From the NCBI RefSeq assembly GCF_003049645.1, contig NZ_PYWK01000009.1, forward strand, positions 1 to 32,078: a stretch of DNA of 32,078 nt. The letters run 5' to 3'. The notes under the pieces were generated by a model. That model was not told the DNA's origin. It made no database searches and worked only from the letters and a program-made list of their open reading frames with translations. The stretch comes from Metasolibacillus fluoroglycofenilyticus. Its GTDB lineage: Bacteria > Bacillota > Bacilli > Bacillales_A > Planococcaceae. Made by a program: the position numbers and the translations under genes. Positions 14,052 through 21,374 of the stretch are shown here, one piece after another. Each line of letters opens with the position of its first letter. The stretch's first letter is position 1.

Positions 14052-14882
14052 ATGCACTTGCAAAGTACAAAAAGACTGGAAAATGGTGTTGAAATGCCGC
14101 TTTTTGGTTTAGGTGTGTATAAAATGACAGACCGTGATGAAACAATTTCTGCCATTACGAAAGCATTGCAGGTTGGATACCGCGCGATTGATACGGCTTC
14201 ACTTTATTTCAACGAGATCGAGGTAGGTGAAGCGATTCGACATTCGAATGTGCCGCGCGAGGAAATCTTCGTTACGACAAAGGTTTGGAATACAGACCAA
14301 GGCTATGACAATACATTGCGGGCTTTCGAAGCATCATTGAAAAAATTAGCGATGGAATATGTTGATTTATATTTAACACATTGGCCAGTGGCGGATAAAT
14401 TCGTTGATACATATCGAGCAATTGAACGCCTCTATGATGAGAAGTTAATACGTGTGCCGGGTGTGTCGAATCATCATTCACATCATTTGGAGCAAATTTT
14501 TACTAAAGCAAATACAGCTCCAGCTGTTAATCAAGTAGAAATGCATCCGTATTTATCGCAACAAGATTTGCGTGCATTTTGCGCGGAGCACAATATTGCT
14601 GTAACAGCATGGTCACCATTAGGGCGTGGTGGGGTGCTAACGGATGACACGATTCAAGCACTTGCGGTAAAGCATGGCAAAACACCAGCGCAAATTGTGC
14701 TGCGCTGGCATTTACAGCATGGCATTATCGTCATACCGAAATCAGTAAAGTCACATCGAATTGAAGAAAACGCGCAAATTTTTGATTTTGAATTATCGGC
14801 GCAAGATATGCTGACACTTGATGCATTAAATCAAAATAAACGCTTTGGGAAAGATCCAGATAATTTTACATTTGATATATAA
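14052..14882 (+). CDS. Aldo/keto reductase, first of a tandem pair
   Basis: A 276-aa NAD(P)H-dependent oxidoreductase of the AKR superfamily with a TIM-barrel fold. The catalytic tetrad is visible: Asp in YRAIDTASLY, Tyr in LYFNE, Lys in VTTKVW and His in LTHWP. The C-terminal cofactor signature is IIVIPKSVKSHRIEEN. It resembles the 2,5-diketo-gluconate/methylglyoxal reductase group (YtbE/YvgN type). ATG 14052 is chosen because AAGGAGGG ends six bases before it, while ATG 14046 abuts that site. Where most relatives have GVSNF, this protein has GVSNHHSHHLE. It is co-directional with a close paralogue 13 bp downstream. The substrate is unknown, probably small aldehydes. Confidence 0.93.
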   Translation: MHLQSTKRLENGVEMPLFGLGVYKMTDRDETISAITKALQVGYRAIDTASLYFNEIEVGEAIRHSNVPREEIFVTTKVWNTDQGYDNTLRAFEASLKKLAMEYVDLYLTHWPVADKFVDTYRAIERLYDEKLIRVPGVSNHHSHHLEQIFTKANTAPAVNQVEMHPYLSQQDLRAFCAEHNIAVTAWSPLGRGGVLTDDTIQALAVKHGKTPAQIVLRWHLQHGIIVIPKSVKSHRIEENAQIFDFELSAQDMLTLDALNQNKRFGKDPDNFTFDI

Positions 14883-14895
14883 GGGGGACTCATCC

Positions 14896-15717
14896 ATGAC
14901 AATTTCAAAAACTATAACATTAGCAAATGGTGTGGAAATGCCACGCATTGGCTACGGTGTATTCCGAATGAAGGAGCATGAAGTCGCATTTAATGGCGTG
15001 ATTGAGGCATTAAATGCAGGCTATCGTGCTATTGATACAGCAGCGATTTATCAAAATGAAGAAGCAGTTGGGGAAGCAATTAAAGCATCAGGAGTGGAGC
15101 GTTCGGAATTATTTATTACGACGAAGGTTTGGAATGCGGATCAAGGCTTTGATAATACTTTACGTGCTTTTGAAACATCCTTAAAAAAATTAAATTTGGA
15201 ATATATTGATTTATATTTGACGCATTGGCCAAAGCCAACATTGGCAGAAACATATAAAGCAATAGAGCGCCTTTACGAGGAAAAGCTAATTCGTGTGCCA
15301 GGCGTTTCTAACCATCATCAACATCATTTGGAGGAAGTATTTGCAGTAGCGAATGTTAAGCCGATGGTGAATCAAGTAGAATGTCACCCATCTTTAGCAC
15401 AGCATGATTTACGTGCATTTTGTGCGCAGCATAATATTGCGGTAACAGCATGGGCTCCACTAGGAACAGGTATTGTCTTCACACATCCTATCGTAAAAGG
15501 TTTAGCTGAGAAATATAGTAAAACACCTGCACAAATCGTGCTACGTTGGCATTTAGAAGTAGGTAATATCGCAATTCCGAAATCGGTAACACCACAGCGC
15601 GTCAAAGAAAATTTAGAGGTATTTGACTTCGCTTTAGCTGTTGATGAAGTTGCGGCAATTTCTGCATTAAATACATTCCATCGTACAGGTGCTGACCCTG
15701 ATAATTTTGACTTTTAA
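14896..15717 (+). CDS. Aldo/keto reductase, second of a tandem pair
   Basis: A 273-aa paralogue of the preceding reductase, very similar along its whole length. The tetrad is Asp in YRAIDTAAIY, Tyr in IYQNE, Lys in ITTKVW and His in LTHWP; the cofactor segment is NIAIPKSVTPQRVKEN. It also has SNHHQHHLE in place of SNF. ATG 14896 follows AAGGGGG. The pair is probably one transcript that arose by gene duplication, and differences in the C-terminal loop (NTFHRTGADP here, NQNKRFGKDP in the first) suggest separate substrate ranges. Confidence 0.93.
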   Translation: MTISKTITLANGVEMPRIGYGVFRMKEHEVAFNGVIEALNAGYRAIDTAAIYQNEEAVGEAIKASGVERSELFITTKVWNADQGFDNTLRAFETSLKKLNLEYIDLYLTHWPKPTLAETYKAIERLYEEKLIRVPGVSNHHQHHLEEVFAVANVKPMVNQVECHPSLAQHDLRAFCAQHNIAVTAWAPLGTGIVFTHPIVKGLAEKYSKTPAQIVLRWHLEVGNIAIPKSVTPQRVKENLEVFDFALAVDEVAAISALNTFHRTGADPDNFDF

Positions 15718-15794
15718 CTGTGAAAGACGCCAAATGAACGACAATCTATGATAAAATATGAATGTATATCTATATAAATAGGGAGGATTTTCCG

Positions 15795-16019
15795 ATGGCA
15801 TCAGTATCACATGCAAATGCAAAGATTACACCAGAGCGTTTAGAGGAAGCTTTAGCAGTACGTGACCGCTTAATCATTGAATTATTAGTACAAGTACTTG
15901 ATGAGCAATTAGTTATCGAGCGTCCAATTTTACGTGAGCGCGTAGGTAACCTAGTACAACTATCTGATAGCGATGATGAACTAAAAGAAACAATCTTTGC
16001 GCTTATTAACAAACTATAA
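15795..16019 (+). CDS. 74-aa helical protein of unknown function
   Basis: A small, soluble, leucine- and glutamate-rich protein (MASVSHANAKITPERLEEAL at the start), predicted nearly all helical from about 13 to the end, with no Cys or membrane helix. GGGAGG lies eight bases before the ATG, and TATGATAAAAT about 40 bp upstream can serve as a -10, so it appears to have its own promoter. A dispersed hairpin element (copy D) begins 12 bp after the stop and probably terminates it. I do not recognise a family. Confidence 0.75.
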   Translation: MASVSHANAKITPERLEEALAVRDRLIIELLVQVLDEQLVIERPILRERVGNLVQLSDSDDELKETIFALINKL

Positions 16020-16031
16020 GAAGTGGGGAAG

Positions 16032-16165
16032 GCGTTCAAAAAACCGTGCAGTTGCCGGCGTTTTGAACGCTTTTGTTGTTGTAAAATGTCAGTTATCTGT
16101 GAAAGTGGAGGAAGCACTAACTTTAGCGATTTACTTTTAAATGCAAAATAACTGTAACGCGAGTT
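16032..16165 (+). repeat. Dispersed hairpin element, copy D
   Basis: Hairpin 16032-16070 with arms GCGTTC/GAACGC around the loop region CCGTGCAGTTGCCGGC. The tail includes GTGGAGGAAGC and ACTTTAGCGATTT, recalling copies A and B. The U-A pair at arm position 5, where copy C has U-G and A/B have C-G, is a compensatory change. The 488-bp gap 16020-16507 holds no gene, only this element, a short direct repeat and copy A. Confidence 0.7.
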
Positions 16166-16204
16166 TTCATTGATTCGACTTTCAGATGCCTTATTTTCAT
16201 GTTA

Positions 16205-16235
16205 ATGAGCGAATTCAGCCGATTTATGAGCGAAT
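16205..16235 (+). repeat. Short direct repeat ATGAGCGAAT
   Basis: ATGAGCGAAT occurs at 16205 and 16226 with a 21-bp period. Related GATTCGACTTTC lies just upstream at about 16172. No function is evident. Confidence 0.4.
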
Positions 16236-16294
16236 CGACACTTTCTGCCTATTAATTTTGAAAGAAAGCTTTTCATTAAACAATAGAGAAGGGG

Positions 16295-16500
16295 CTGTCC
16301 AAAAAGCCGTACATAGCCGGCATTTTGGACAGTAGCGATGATGTTTCACAAAATATTGATTCATATAAACAGAAAACGCCTCTTTTAAAAATGTGATAGA
16401 CATTGGCTTTAGCAGTGTACTCCTTCAGTAAAAGGGAAGCGATGAAAACATTGATTTCAATGCGATGGCAAAACAAAATGGACTTTTAGGACGCCCGCTT
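16295..16500 (+). repeat. Dispersed hairpin element, copy A (about 200 bp)
   Basis: The hairpin 16295-16332 has arms CTGTCC/GGACAG around the loop region GCCGTACATAGCCGGC. A conserved tail of ~160 bp includes GATGATGTTT, CTCTTTTAAAAAT, GCTTTAGCAGTGT, AGCGATGAAAAC and AATGCGATGGCAAAA. It aligns along its whole length with copy B in inverted orientation at 18339-18150. Together the two flank the LysE and RluA genes. Confidence 0.8.
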
Positions 16501-16507
16501 CTTACTG

Positions 16508-17128
16508 TCAGCCCTTCTCAAAAGCTAGTTTGACGCCAAAAAGAATGAGTATAGCTCCTGTTGCCCCCTCCATCCATTTTTGTGTGGACGGTTTGTTCAT
16601 AAATGCTCGAATTTGGTGAAGCAAGTATACATAGCCGACAAACCAAATGGCTGTTAAAGCGGTATATGTAACCCCCATAATGAAAAATGGCAATAATGGC
16701 TCTGTATTCGATGCTAAAAATTGCGGTAAAAAAGTTAAGAAAAAAACGGCTACTTTCGGATTGAGCAAGTTTGTTAAAAAGCCTTGCATAAAGCTCGATT
16801 TGCTGTCATTCTTATGTGGCACTGCATCCGCAAGCTGTGGCTTTCGCCTCGTCATAGCGACCAATGTTTTAATTCCAAGATAAAGTAAATAAAAAGCGCC
16901 GATATATTTAATAATAGAAAAGACAACAGCAGATTTCACAATAATTGCTGATAAACCAAGCACAGCAGCAGACGTATGAATCATTAACGCACATAATGTC
17001 CCAGCCATTGTTTGCAAGCCAGCCTTTTTACTTGTGAGCAATGTATTTTTCGTAACAATTGCAGTATCAGGCCCTGGTAAAATAATGAGCATTATACACA
17101 TAAATATGTAGAACAGAAAATTTTCCAT
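16508..17128 (-). CDS. LysE/RhtB-family amino acid exporter
   Basis: A 206-aa membrane protein with about six hydrophobic segments. The family signature LPGPDTAIVTKNTLL appears at about 17-31, followed by GTLCALMIHTSAAVLGL and, centrally, GFLTNLLNPKVAVFFLTFLP, the hallmark of LysE/RhtB exporters. It is expected to export amino acids or related metabolites by proton antiport. ATG 17128 is preferred over ATG 17134 because AGAGG abuts the latter. It lies on the minus strand between rluA-like and element copy A. Terminal residues KLAFEKG follow the last helix. The substrate cannot be told from sequence. Confidence 0.92.
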   Translation of the reverse strand: MENFLFYIFMCIMLIILPGPDTAIVTKNTLLTSKKAGLQTMAGTLCALMIHTSAAVLGLSAIIVKSAVVFSIIKYIGAFYLLYLGIKTLVAMTRRKPQLADAVPHKNDSKSSFMQGFLTNLLNPKVAVFFLTFLPQFLASNTEPLLPFFIMGVTYTALTAIWFVGYVYLLHQIRAFMNKPSTQKWMEGATGAILILFGVKLAFEKG

Positions 17129-17196
17129 GAACATCCTCTTTTCTCATAAATGATATTGCTCAATATTTTAGCAGAAATAATTGAAAATTCATAATA

Positions 17197-18033
17197 CTAT
17201 TTATCGATTATTAGTATATGTTCATGTGTGAATGGATGATGAAATTCAAGCTGTATAGCGTGTAATTCATAGTCATTCGATGCTGTTTGGCGTGCATTAT
17301 ACAATGTATCGCCGATTATTGGATGCCCTAAATGCGCCATATGAACACGTATTTGATGTGTGCGACCTGTCTCTAACACTACATGTACAATACAGCTATT
17401 TTTAAAGCGCTGCACAACTTCGTAGTGGGTCACAGCATGCTGACCAGATGCGGAAACGACGCGGCGCGTATTATGATGGCGGTCTTTGCCAATCGGTGCA
17501 GTAATAACACCGCTGTCTGTGCGAAGATTACCTTGTACTTCAGCCGCATATTTACGAATAATCGTTTTCTCTTCAATCATACGGTCGAATACGGATTTCG
17601 CAATGGGGTGTTTGGCAACAAGGAGCAATCCTTTTGTGCCTTGGTCAAGGCGATGTACATGTTCAGCATAATTACCGCCATTTTGTTGAATATGTGTCAT
17701 TACGTGATTCATACAAGTATAATTATCCTTCACATCATTTGGATGTGTCGCCATCCCTTTTGGCTTCGAAACAATTAAACAATGAGCATCCTCATAGCGA
17801 ATATTTAATTCACATTGCGACACGGTGTTATAGCTCGATGGCTGATTCGTAAAATTAAATGTTAGTGCTGTCCCAGCAGCGAGCGGCTCCTTCCATAATG
17901 GAGCGGTCCCGTCCTGTAGCGTAATTGCCTTTGCCATGCGTAATTCATGCACGATTTTTTTGCCTAGACGCCAATCCTCACGCAAAAGCTCCTCAATTGT
18001 AAGACCGTCCTGTTGAACTGTATAGGTAAACAT
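17197..18033 (-). CDS. RluA-family pseudouridine synthase
   Basis: A 278-aa enzyme that isomerises uridine to pseudouridine in RNA. The catalytic motif HRLDQGTKGLLLVAKH with the essential Asp lies near 137-150. Other family motifs are LIVSKPKGMATHP, GRTHQIRVHMAHLGHPIIGD (near 227-246) and a C-terminal LHAIQLEFHHPF. The N-terminal ~70 residues look like a weak S4-type region. It belongs to the RluD-like branch with YhcT/YlyB/YjbO; which rRNA or tRNA site is modified cannot be decided. TAGGAGG lies six bases before ATG 18033. The LysE gene follows on the same strand after 68 bp. Confidence 0.92.
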   Translation of the reverse strand: MFTYTVQQDGLTIEELLREDWRLGKKIVHELRMAKAITLQDGTAPLWKEPLAAGTALTFNFTNQPSSYNTVSQCELNIRYEDAHCLIVSKPKGMATHPNDVKDNYTCMNHVMTHIQQNGGNYAEHVHRLDQGTKGLLLVAKHPIAKSVFDRMIEEKTIIRKYAAEVQGNLRTDSGVITAPIGKDRHHNTRRVVSASGQHAVTHYEVVQRFKNSCIVHVVLETGRTHQIRVHMAHLGHPIIGDTLYNARQTASNDYELHAIQLEFHHPFTHEHILIIDK

Positions 18034-18052
18034 ATATATCCTCCTAAAAAAT

Positions 18053-18084
18053 AAGAGGCGGTCGGATAAGTCCAAACACGCCTT
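18053..18084 (-). other. Hairpin upstream of the RluA-like gene
   Basis: On the minus strand AGGCG/CGCCT with inner TTGGA/TCCGA forms a hairpin followed by CTTATTTTTT. It lies 20 bp before the RluA-like gene and may end transcripts arriving from the thioredoxin-BdbC operon. The 313-bp gap 18034-18346 holds this hairpin and element copy B only. Confidence 0.45.
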
Positions 18085-18149
18085 TGAAAATAAATTTTAT
18101 CCCTCATTAAAAGCCCGATTGGTTCAACTAACAATGAGATTGTCTGACA

Positions 18150-18339
18150 AGTCTATTTTATTTTGCTATCGCATTAAAAAAGAGGTTTTCATCGCTCCAC
18201 TTTTATTGAAAATCAACACTGCTAAAGCGAATGTTTAGCCAATTTTTAAAAGATGCCATCTCTATTTAGTTGAGCTTCTCTTTTATCAAACATCATCACT
18301 GCTGTCCAAAATGCCGGCTAAGCACGGCTTTTTGGACAG
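18150..18339 (-). repeat. Dispersed hairpin element, copy B (inverted)
   Basis: On the minus strand the hairpin (18339-18302, arms CTGTCC/GGACAG) starts seven bases after the thioredoxin gene's stop. It is followed by the same tail boxes as copy A: GATGATGTTT, CTTTTAAAAATT, CGCTTTAGCAGTGT, AGCGATGAAAAC and AATGCGATAGCAAAA. Confidence 0.8.
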
Positions 18340-18346
18340 GACGATT

Positions 18347-18817
18347 TTATTGTGCACTAACACTTTTGAAAAAGCTATTGATTGTATCTACATCATGGTC
18401 ACCAGTCATGCGTGTTACTTCCTGACCTTCATTGAAGTAAATAAGTGTAGGTGTATGAGTTATTTTGTATTTTTCCCATTGTTCTGGGAATTCTAACACA
18501 TTTAATTGGTCAATATGAATACCTAAATCCTCCGCGGCTGGCATTAATTTAGGTGTCATTTGCTGACAGTATACACATTCTGGGCTGAATATATAAGCAT
18601 AAACAGGCTCACCTGAAGCGATTTTTTGCTCCAATGCATCTGGTAAAATAATGTTTTGATAGTTTTTGTCACTTAATTGGTCAATTGTAGATTGTCTTAA
18701 GTTTGTTTTACCGTAAGGGTTATTTTCTAATTTACTGCTGTTTGACATATTTGTTAAAATAATAATCGCTGCGAATAATACAACGATAATTCCACCAAAA
18801 ATAGCAAGCTTCTTCAT
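18347..18817 (-). CDS. Membrane-anchored thioredoxin-like protein (BdbA-type)
   Basis: A 156-aa extracytoplasmic thiol-disulphide oxidoreductase. One N-terminal helix (about 4-22) anchors it, and the thioredoxin domain (about 55-156) carries the active-site pair C81-VY-C84 in FSPECVYCQQM and the cis-proline segment HTPTLIYFNEG. It starts one base after the stop of the BdbC gene, so the two are co-translated. BdbC would reoxidise this protein with quinone, and it would oxidise secreted proteins. GGAGG precedes the ATG. Element copy B follows the stop. A PDO-type exact name is avoided because several paralogues exist. Confidence 0.92.
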   Translation of the reverse strand: MKKLAIFGGIIVVLFAAIIILTNMSNSSKLENNPYGKTNLRQSTIDQLSDKNYQNIILPDALEQKIASGEPVYAYIFSPECVYCQQMTPKLMPAAEDLGIHIDQLNVLEFPEQWEKYKITHTPTLIYFNEGQEVTRMTGDHDVDTINSFFKSVSAQ

Positions 18818-18818
18818 T

Positions 18819-19244
18819 TTATTTTTCCTCCTTCAAAACACGTAACATATAAAAGCTAATTGCTGCAATGATAATAAATGCTGTTAATGCTAAAAATGGA
18901 ATAGTAATAAATCCAAGCCAATTAATATATTGCCCTGTACAAGGAACTAGACCACATGCAGGGGCAGATTCCTGTAAAAAATCCAGCTTCTGAATGCCAT
19001 AATGATACAGGGAAATACTCCCACCTATACAAGCAAATACAGCAGTTGTTAGTGCGATACGCGCATTTTTTTGAATGTAAGCAATCGTTGTCATAATTAC
19101 AATTGGATACATAAGAATTCGCTGATACCAGCACATTTCACAAGGCGTGTATTGCCTAATTTCCGAGAAATAAAGCGAGCCCAGTGTTGCAACTAGCGAC
19201 ACCACCCAAATCGCAAGTAAGCTGTTTTCTAATTTTTTATTCAT
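18819..19244 (-). CDS. bdbC: DsbB/BdbC-family disulphide formation protein
   Basis: A 141-aa membrane protein with four helices (about 9-27, 44-58, 66-81, 111-134). It carries both redox cysteine pairs of the family: C35-EM-C38 in PCEMCWYQRI and C97/C102 in ACGLVPCTGQY. It passes electrons from the thioredoxin partner to quinone, regenerating oxidised partner outside the membrane. ATG 19244 follows TAGGAGA. A good minus-strand promoter (TTTACT-N17-TATAAT) lies upstream, divergent from the GAF kinase operon. Confidence 0.94.
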   Translation of the reverse strand: MNKKLENSLLAIWVVSLVATLGSLYFSEIRQYTPCEMCWYQRILMYPIVIMTTIAYIQKNARIALTTAVFACIGGSISLYHYGIQKLDFLQESAPACGLVPCTGQYINWLGFITIPFLALTAFIIIAAISFYMLRVLKEEK

Positions 19245-19286
19245 AGCTAATCTCCTACACGTCAAAATGAATGATACGTACTGCTT

Positions 19287-19315
19287 ATTATAGAGAAAGC
19301 GTTAATAGAAGTAAA
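19287..19315 (-). promoter_or_regulatory. Promoter of bdbC-thioredoxin
   Basis: On the minus strand TTTACT and a perfect TATAAT are separated by 17 bp. The start would be ~36 bp before the bdbC ATG. Confidence 0.6.
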
Positions 19316-19375
19316 TTGTCTAGTTTCCGAATAATTTGTGAGATGGATTTCACAATTGATTTCAGCCCAAAGTAT

Positions 19376-19418
19376 GAGTGTCATGTGCATGCACTCGACC
19401 TCTATTCAATGATATGAT
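19376..19418 (+). promoter_or_regulatory. Promoter of the GAF kinase operon with inverted repeat
   Basis: GAGTG (19376) and CACTC (19392) are the outer arms of a 21-bp imperfect palindrome with CATGTGCATG at the core. TATGAT (19413-19418) is a -10, and the -35 region (19390-19395, TGCACT) is poor and lies in the palindrome. This suggests activation, perhaps self-activation, by the NarL-type regulator of the operon. Confidence 0.45.
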
Positions 19419-19443
19419 AATGGAAAGAAATTAGAGGTGAATC

Positions 19444-20556
19444 ATGGGCTTAAATCATTCAAACATTACAATATTAAAAGAAATTGCAGAACTGTTAAAT
19501 GAAGAAACCGAAATGATTCCAATGTTGCGAGGAGCTTTATCAAAATTTTTAAACGGTACGCAGTTTGATACAGGGTGGATTTTTTTTATTGATGCTAAAG
19601 GGAAATCCACATTAGTTGCACATGAAAATTTGCCACAGGCACTTGCAAAAAATGATTGTAAACATCTAAATAAAGGTGGCTGCTGGTGTGTGTCGCGCTA
19701 TCGTAATAATGAGCTGATGAAGGCTTCGAATATTATTGAATGTCAGCGTATTGAAAGTGCAATGGGGGATAGTGATGATGATACAGGGGGGATTACACAT
19801 CACGCAACAGTGCCACTTCAATCTGGACAGGAGCGCTTCGGTATTTTAAATGTCGCATCGAAAAACACGGTAAGCTTTACTGAGGAGGAGCTTGAGCTAT
19901 TAGAGTCAGTTGCTTTTCAAATGGGCTCCGCAATAAAAAGAATCCATTTAACGAACGAGCAACAGGAAATTGCATTAGTACAGGAGCGTAATCGACTAGC
20001 GCGGGATTTACACGATTCTGTCAATCAGTTGTTATTTTCAGTGACATTAACATCGCGAGCTGGTATTGAAATGAGCGACCAACCTGAAATAAAGGAAACA
20101 TTTAAAGAAATTCAAGAGCTAACACAGGAAGCTTTAACGGAAATGCGCGCACTAATTTGGCAGTTGCGCCCTAAGGGACTTGAAAGTGGATTAATTGAGG
20201 CGATTAAAGTATACGCTGAGATGCTTGGTCTAAAGCTAATTGTCAATGTTTCAGGTGTCATTCAACTTCCTTCACGCATTGAAGAAACGTTATTCCGTAT
20301 TGCACAAGAAGGTTTAAATAATATACGTCGTCATGCTGGTGTTAAAATTGCCGAGTTGTATGTTACGGTGACACCAACAGATATTTTGCTCGTAATGAAA
20401 GATGAAGGGAGAGGCTTTGTTATCGATCCAAAGGCTAAAATACCTTCACTTGGTATTCAATCAATTAAAGATAGAGCGCATGCAATTGGCGGTACAGCCG
20501 ATTGGGTGAGTGAAATTGGCAAAGGGACGGAATTATTAATCCGTCTGCCGTATTAG
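19444..20556 (+). CDS. Cytoplasmic GAF-domain sensor histidine kinase with Cys cluster
   Basis: A 370-aa soluble kinase of the NarX/DesK-type class. The GAF domain (about 15-165) contains four cysteines, C72, C80, C82 and C100 (CKHLNKGGCWC, then IIECQR), followed by a short coiled coil and HisKA_3 with His190 in RLARDLHDSVNQ, then the ATPase domain with EGLNNIRRHA and DEGRGF. The Cys pattern recalls the Fe-S-binding GAF domain of staphylococcal AirS (YhcS); the B. subtilis YhcY/YhcZ pair is a related system. A redox or oxygen signal is inferred. The regulator gene follows after 11 bp. Divergent genes encode a disulphide-forming pair. Confidence 0.93.
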   Translation: MGLNHSNITILKEIAELLNEETEMIPMLRGALSKFLNGTQFDTGWIFFIDAKGKSTLVAHENLPQALAKNDCKHLNKGGCWCVSRYRNNELMKASNIIECQRIESAMGDSDDDTGGITHHATVPLQSGQERFGILNVASKNTVSFTEEELELLESVAFQMGSAIKRIHLTNEQQEIALVQERNRLARDLHDSVNQLLFSVTLTSRAGIEMSDQPEIKETFKEIQELTQEALTEMRALIWQLRPKGLESGLIEAIKVYAEMLGLKLIVNVSGVIQLPSRIEETLFRIAQEGLNNIRRHAGVKIAELYVTVTPTDILLVMKDEGRGFVIDPKAKIPSLGIQSIKDRAHAIGGTADWVSEIGKGTELLIRLPY

Positions 20557-20567
20557 GGGGGAGTAAT

Positions 20568-21218
20568 ATGATACGTGTCTTAATTGCGGATGACCACCAT
20601 GTAGTAAGAAGAGGTTTGCTCTTTTTTTTAAAAACACAAAAGGATATTGAGGTCGTGGGGGAAGCAAAAAACGGTGCTGAAGCTGTTCAATTAGTGAAAG
20701 AGGTACAGCCAGATATCGTCCTAATGGATTTAGTCATGCCTGAAATGGACGGTATTCAAGCAACAAAACGTATTAAAGCGTTGTACCCAGCAATTAAAGT
20801 GCTGATGCTCACGAGCTTTGCAGACCGAGACCATGTGTTACCAGCCATTGATGCGGGCGCATCGGGCTATCAGCTAAAGGATATCGAGCCGGATGATTTA
20901 GTGCATACAATCCGCCAAATTATGCGCGGAGAAAATATGCTGCACCCAGAAGCAACAACTCAGCTAGAGGAAGGCTTGCGTGAGGAGGAGCAAAAGCTTC
21001 ATATCGCCAACCCGTTAACACCACGCGAACAAGACGTGCTAGCAGAGCTAACGAAGGGCAAAAGCAACCGAGAAATCGCCTCCTCTTTATTCGTAACAGA
21101 AAAAACAGTAAAAACACATATTTCTAATATTTTTGCCAAACTACAAGTGCAAGACCGCACACAGGCAGCCCTATATGCAGTAAAGCATGGGCTGACAGAG
21201 GGTAGCGGGCAAATGTGA
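20568..21218 (+). CDS. NarL/FixJ-family response regulator
   Basis: A 216-aa regulator. The receiver domain has D8/D9, phospho-acceptor Asp54 in LMDLVMPEMDG, the switch Thr in MLTSFAD and Lys in YQLKDIEPDD. The LuxR-type helix-turn-helix is at about 147-210 (LTPREQDVLAELTKGKSNRE, then VTEKTVKTHISNI). It is the partner of the GAF kinase 11 bp upstream; AGGGGGGAG precedes the ATG. NarL-type regulators bind inverted repeats, which fits the palindrome in the operon's promoter. The divergent bdbC operon is a possible target. Confidence 0.95.
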   Translation: MIRVLIADDHHVVRRGLLFFLKTQKDIEVVGEAKNGAEAVQLVKEVQPDIVLMDLVMPEMDGIQATKRIKALYPAIKVLMLTSFADRDHVLPAIDAGASGYQLKDIEPDDLVHTIRQIMRGENMLHPEATTQLEEGLREEEQKLHIANPLTPREQDVLAELTKGKSNREIASSLFVTEKTVKTHISNIFAKLQVQDRTQAALYAVKHGLTEGSGQM

Positions 21219-21262
21219 AAAGAGGTATCAGGGAGCATTCATGCTCTCTGATACCTCTTTAT
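21218..21262 (+). terminator. Terminator of the GAF kinase-regulator operon
   Basis: AAAGAGGTATCAG and CTGATACCTCTTT form a perfect 13-bp outer stem, with inner GAGCA/TGCTC, ending in TTT and AT-rich sequence. Confidence 0.9.
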
Positions 21263-21280
21263 AATAAAGCTCGAGATGCG

Positions 21281-21341
21281 TATAATAGATAGCTTAGATA
21301 TGGAGGGGATTGGTATGTCAATATCGGTTCGACAATCTTAA
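21281..21341 (+). promoter_or_regulatory. Promoter and 8-codon leader frame before the MazG-like gene
   Basis: TATAAT (21281-21286) is followed by TGGAGGGG and an ATG at 21315 that opens a frame of eight codons (MSISVRQS, stop TAA at 21339). The ribosome binding site is better than that of the MazG-like gene 34 bp downstream. It could be a regulatory leader peptide or the surviving start of a lost gene. Confidence 0.4.
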
Positions 21342-21374
21342 TTCTATTAAAATATTATTTAAGTGAGGATTATT

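Noticed and set aside
16205..16235. ATGAGCGAAT repeats as a CRISPR array
   Set aside because: Only two 10-bp units with an 11-bp gap, and no cas genes anywhere in the window.
16295..18339. Copies A and B as ends of a composite transposon carrying LysE and RluA
   Set aside because: Other copies occur singly elsewhere, no transposase or target duplication is visible, and each copy is better explained by its place after a stop codon.
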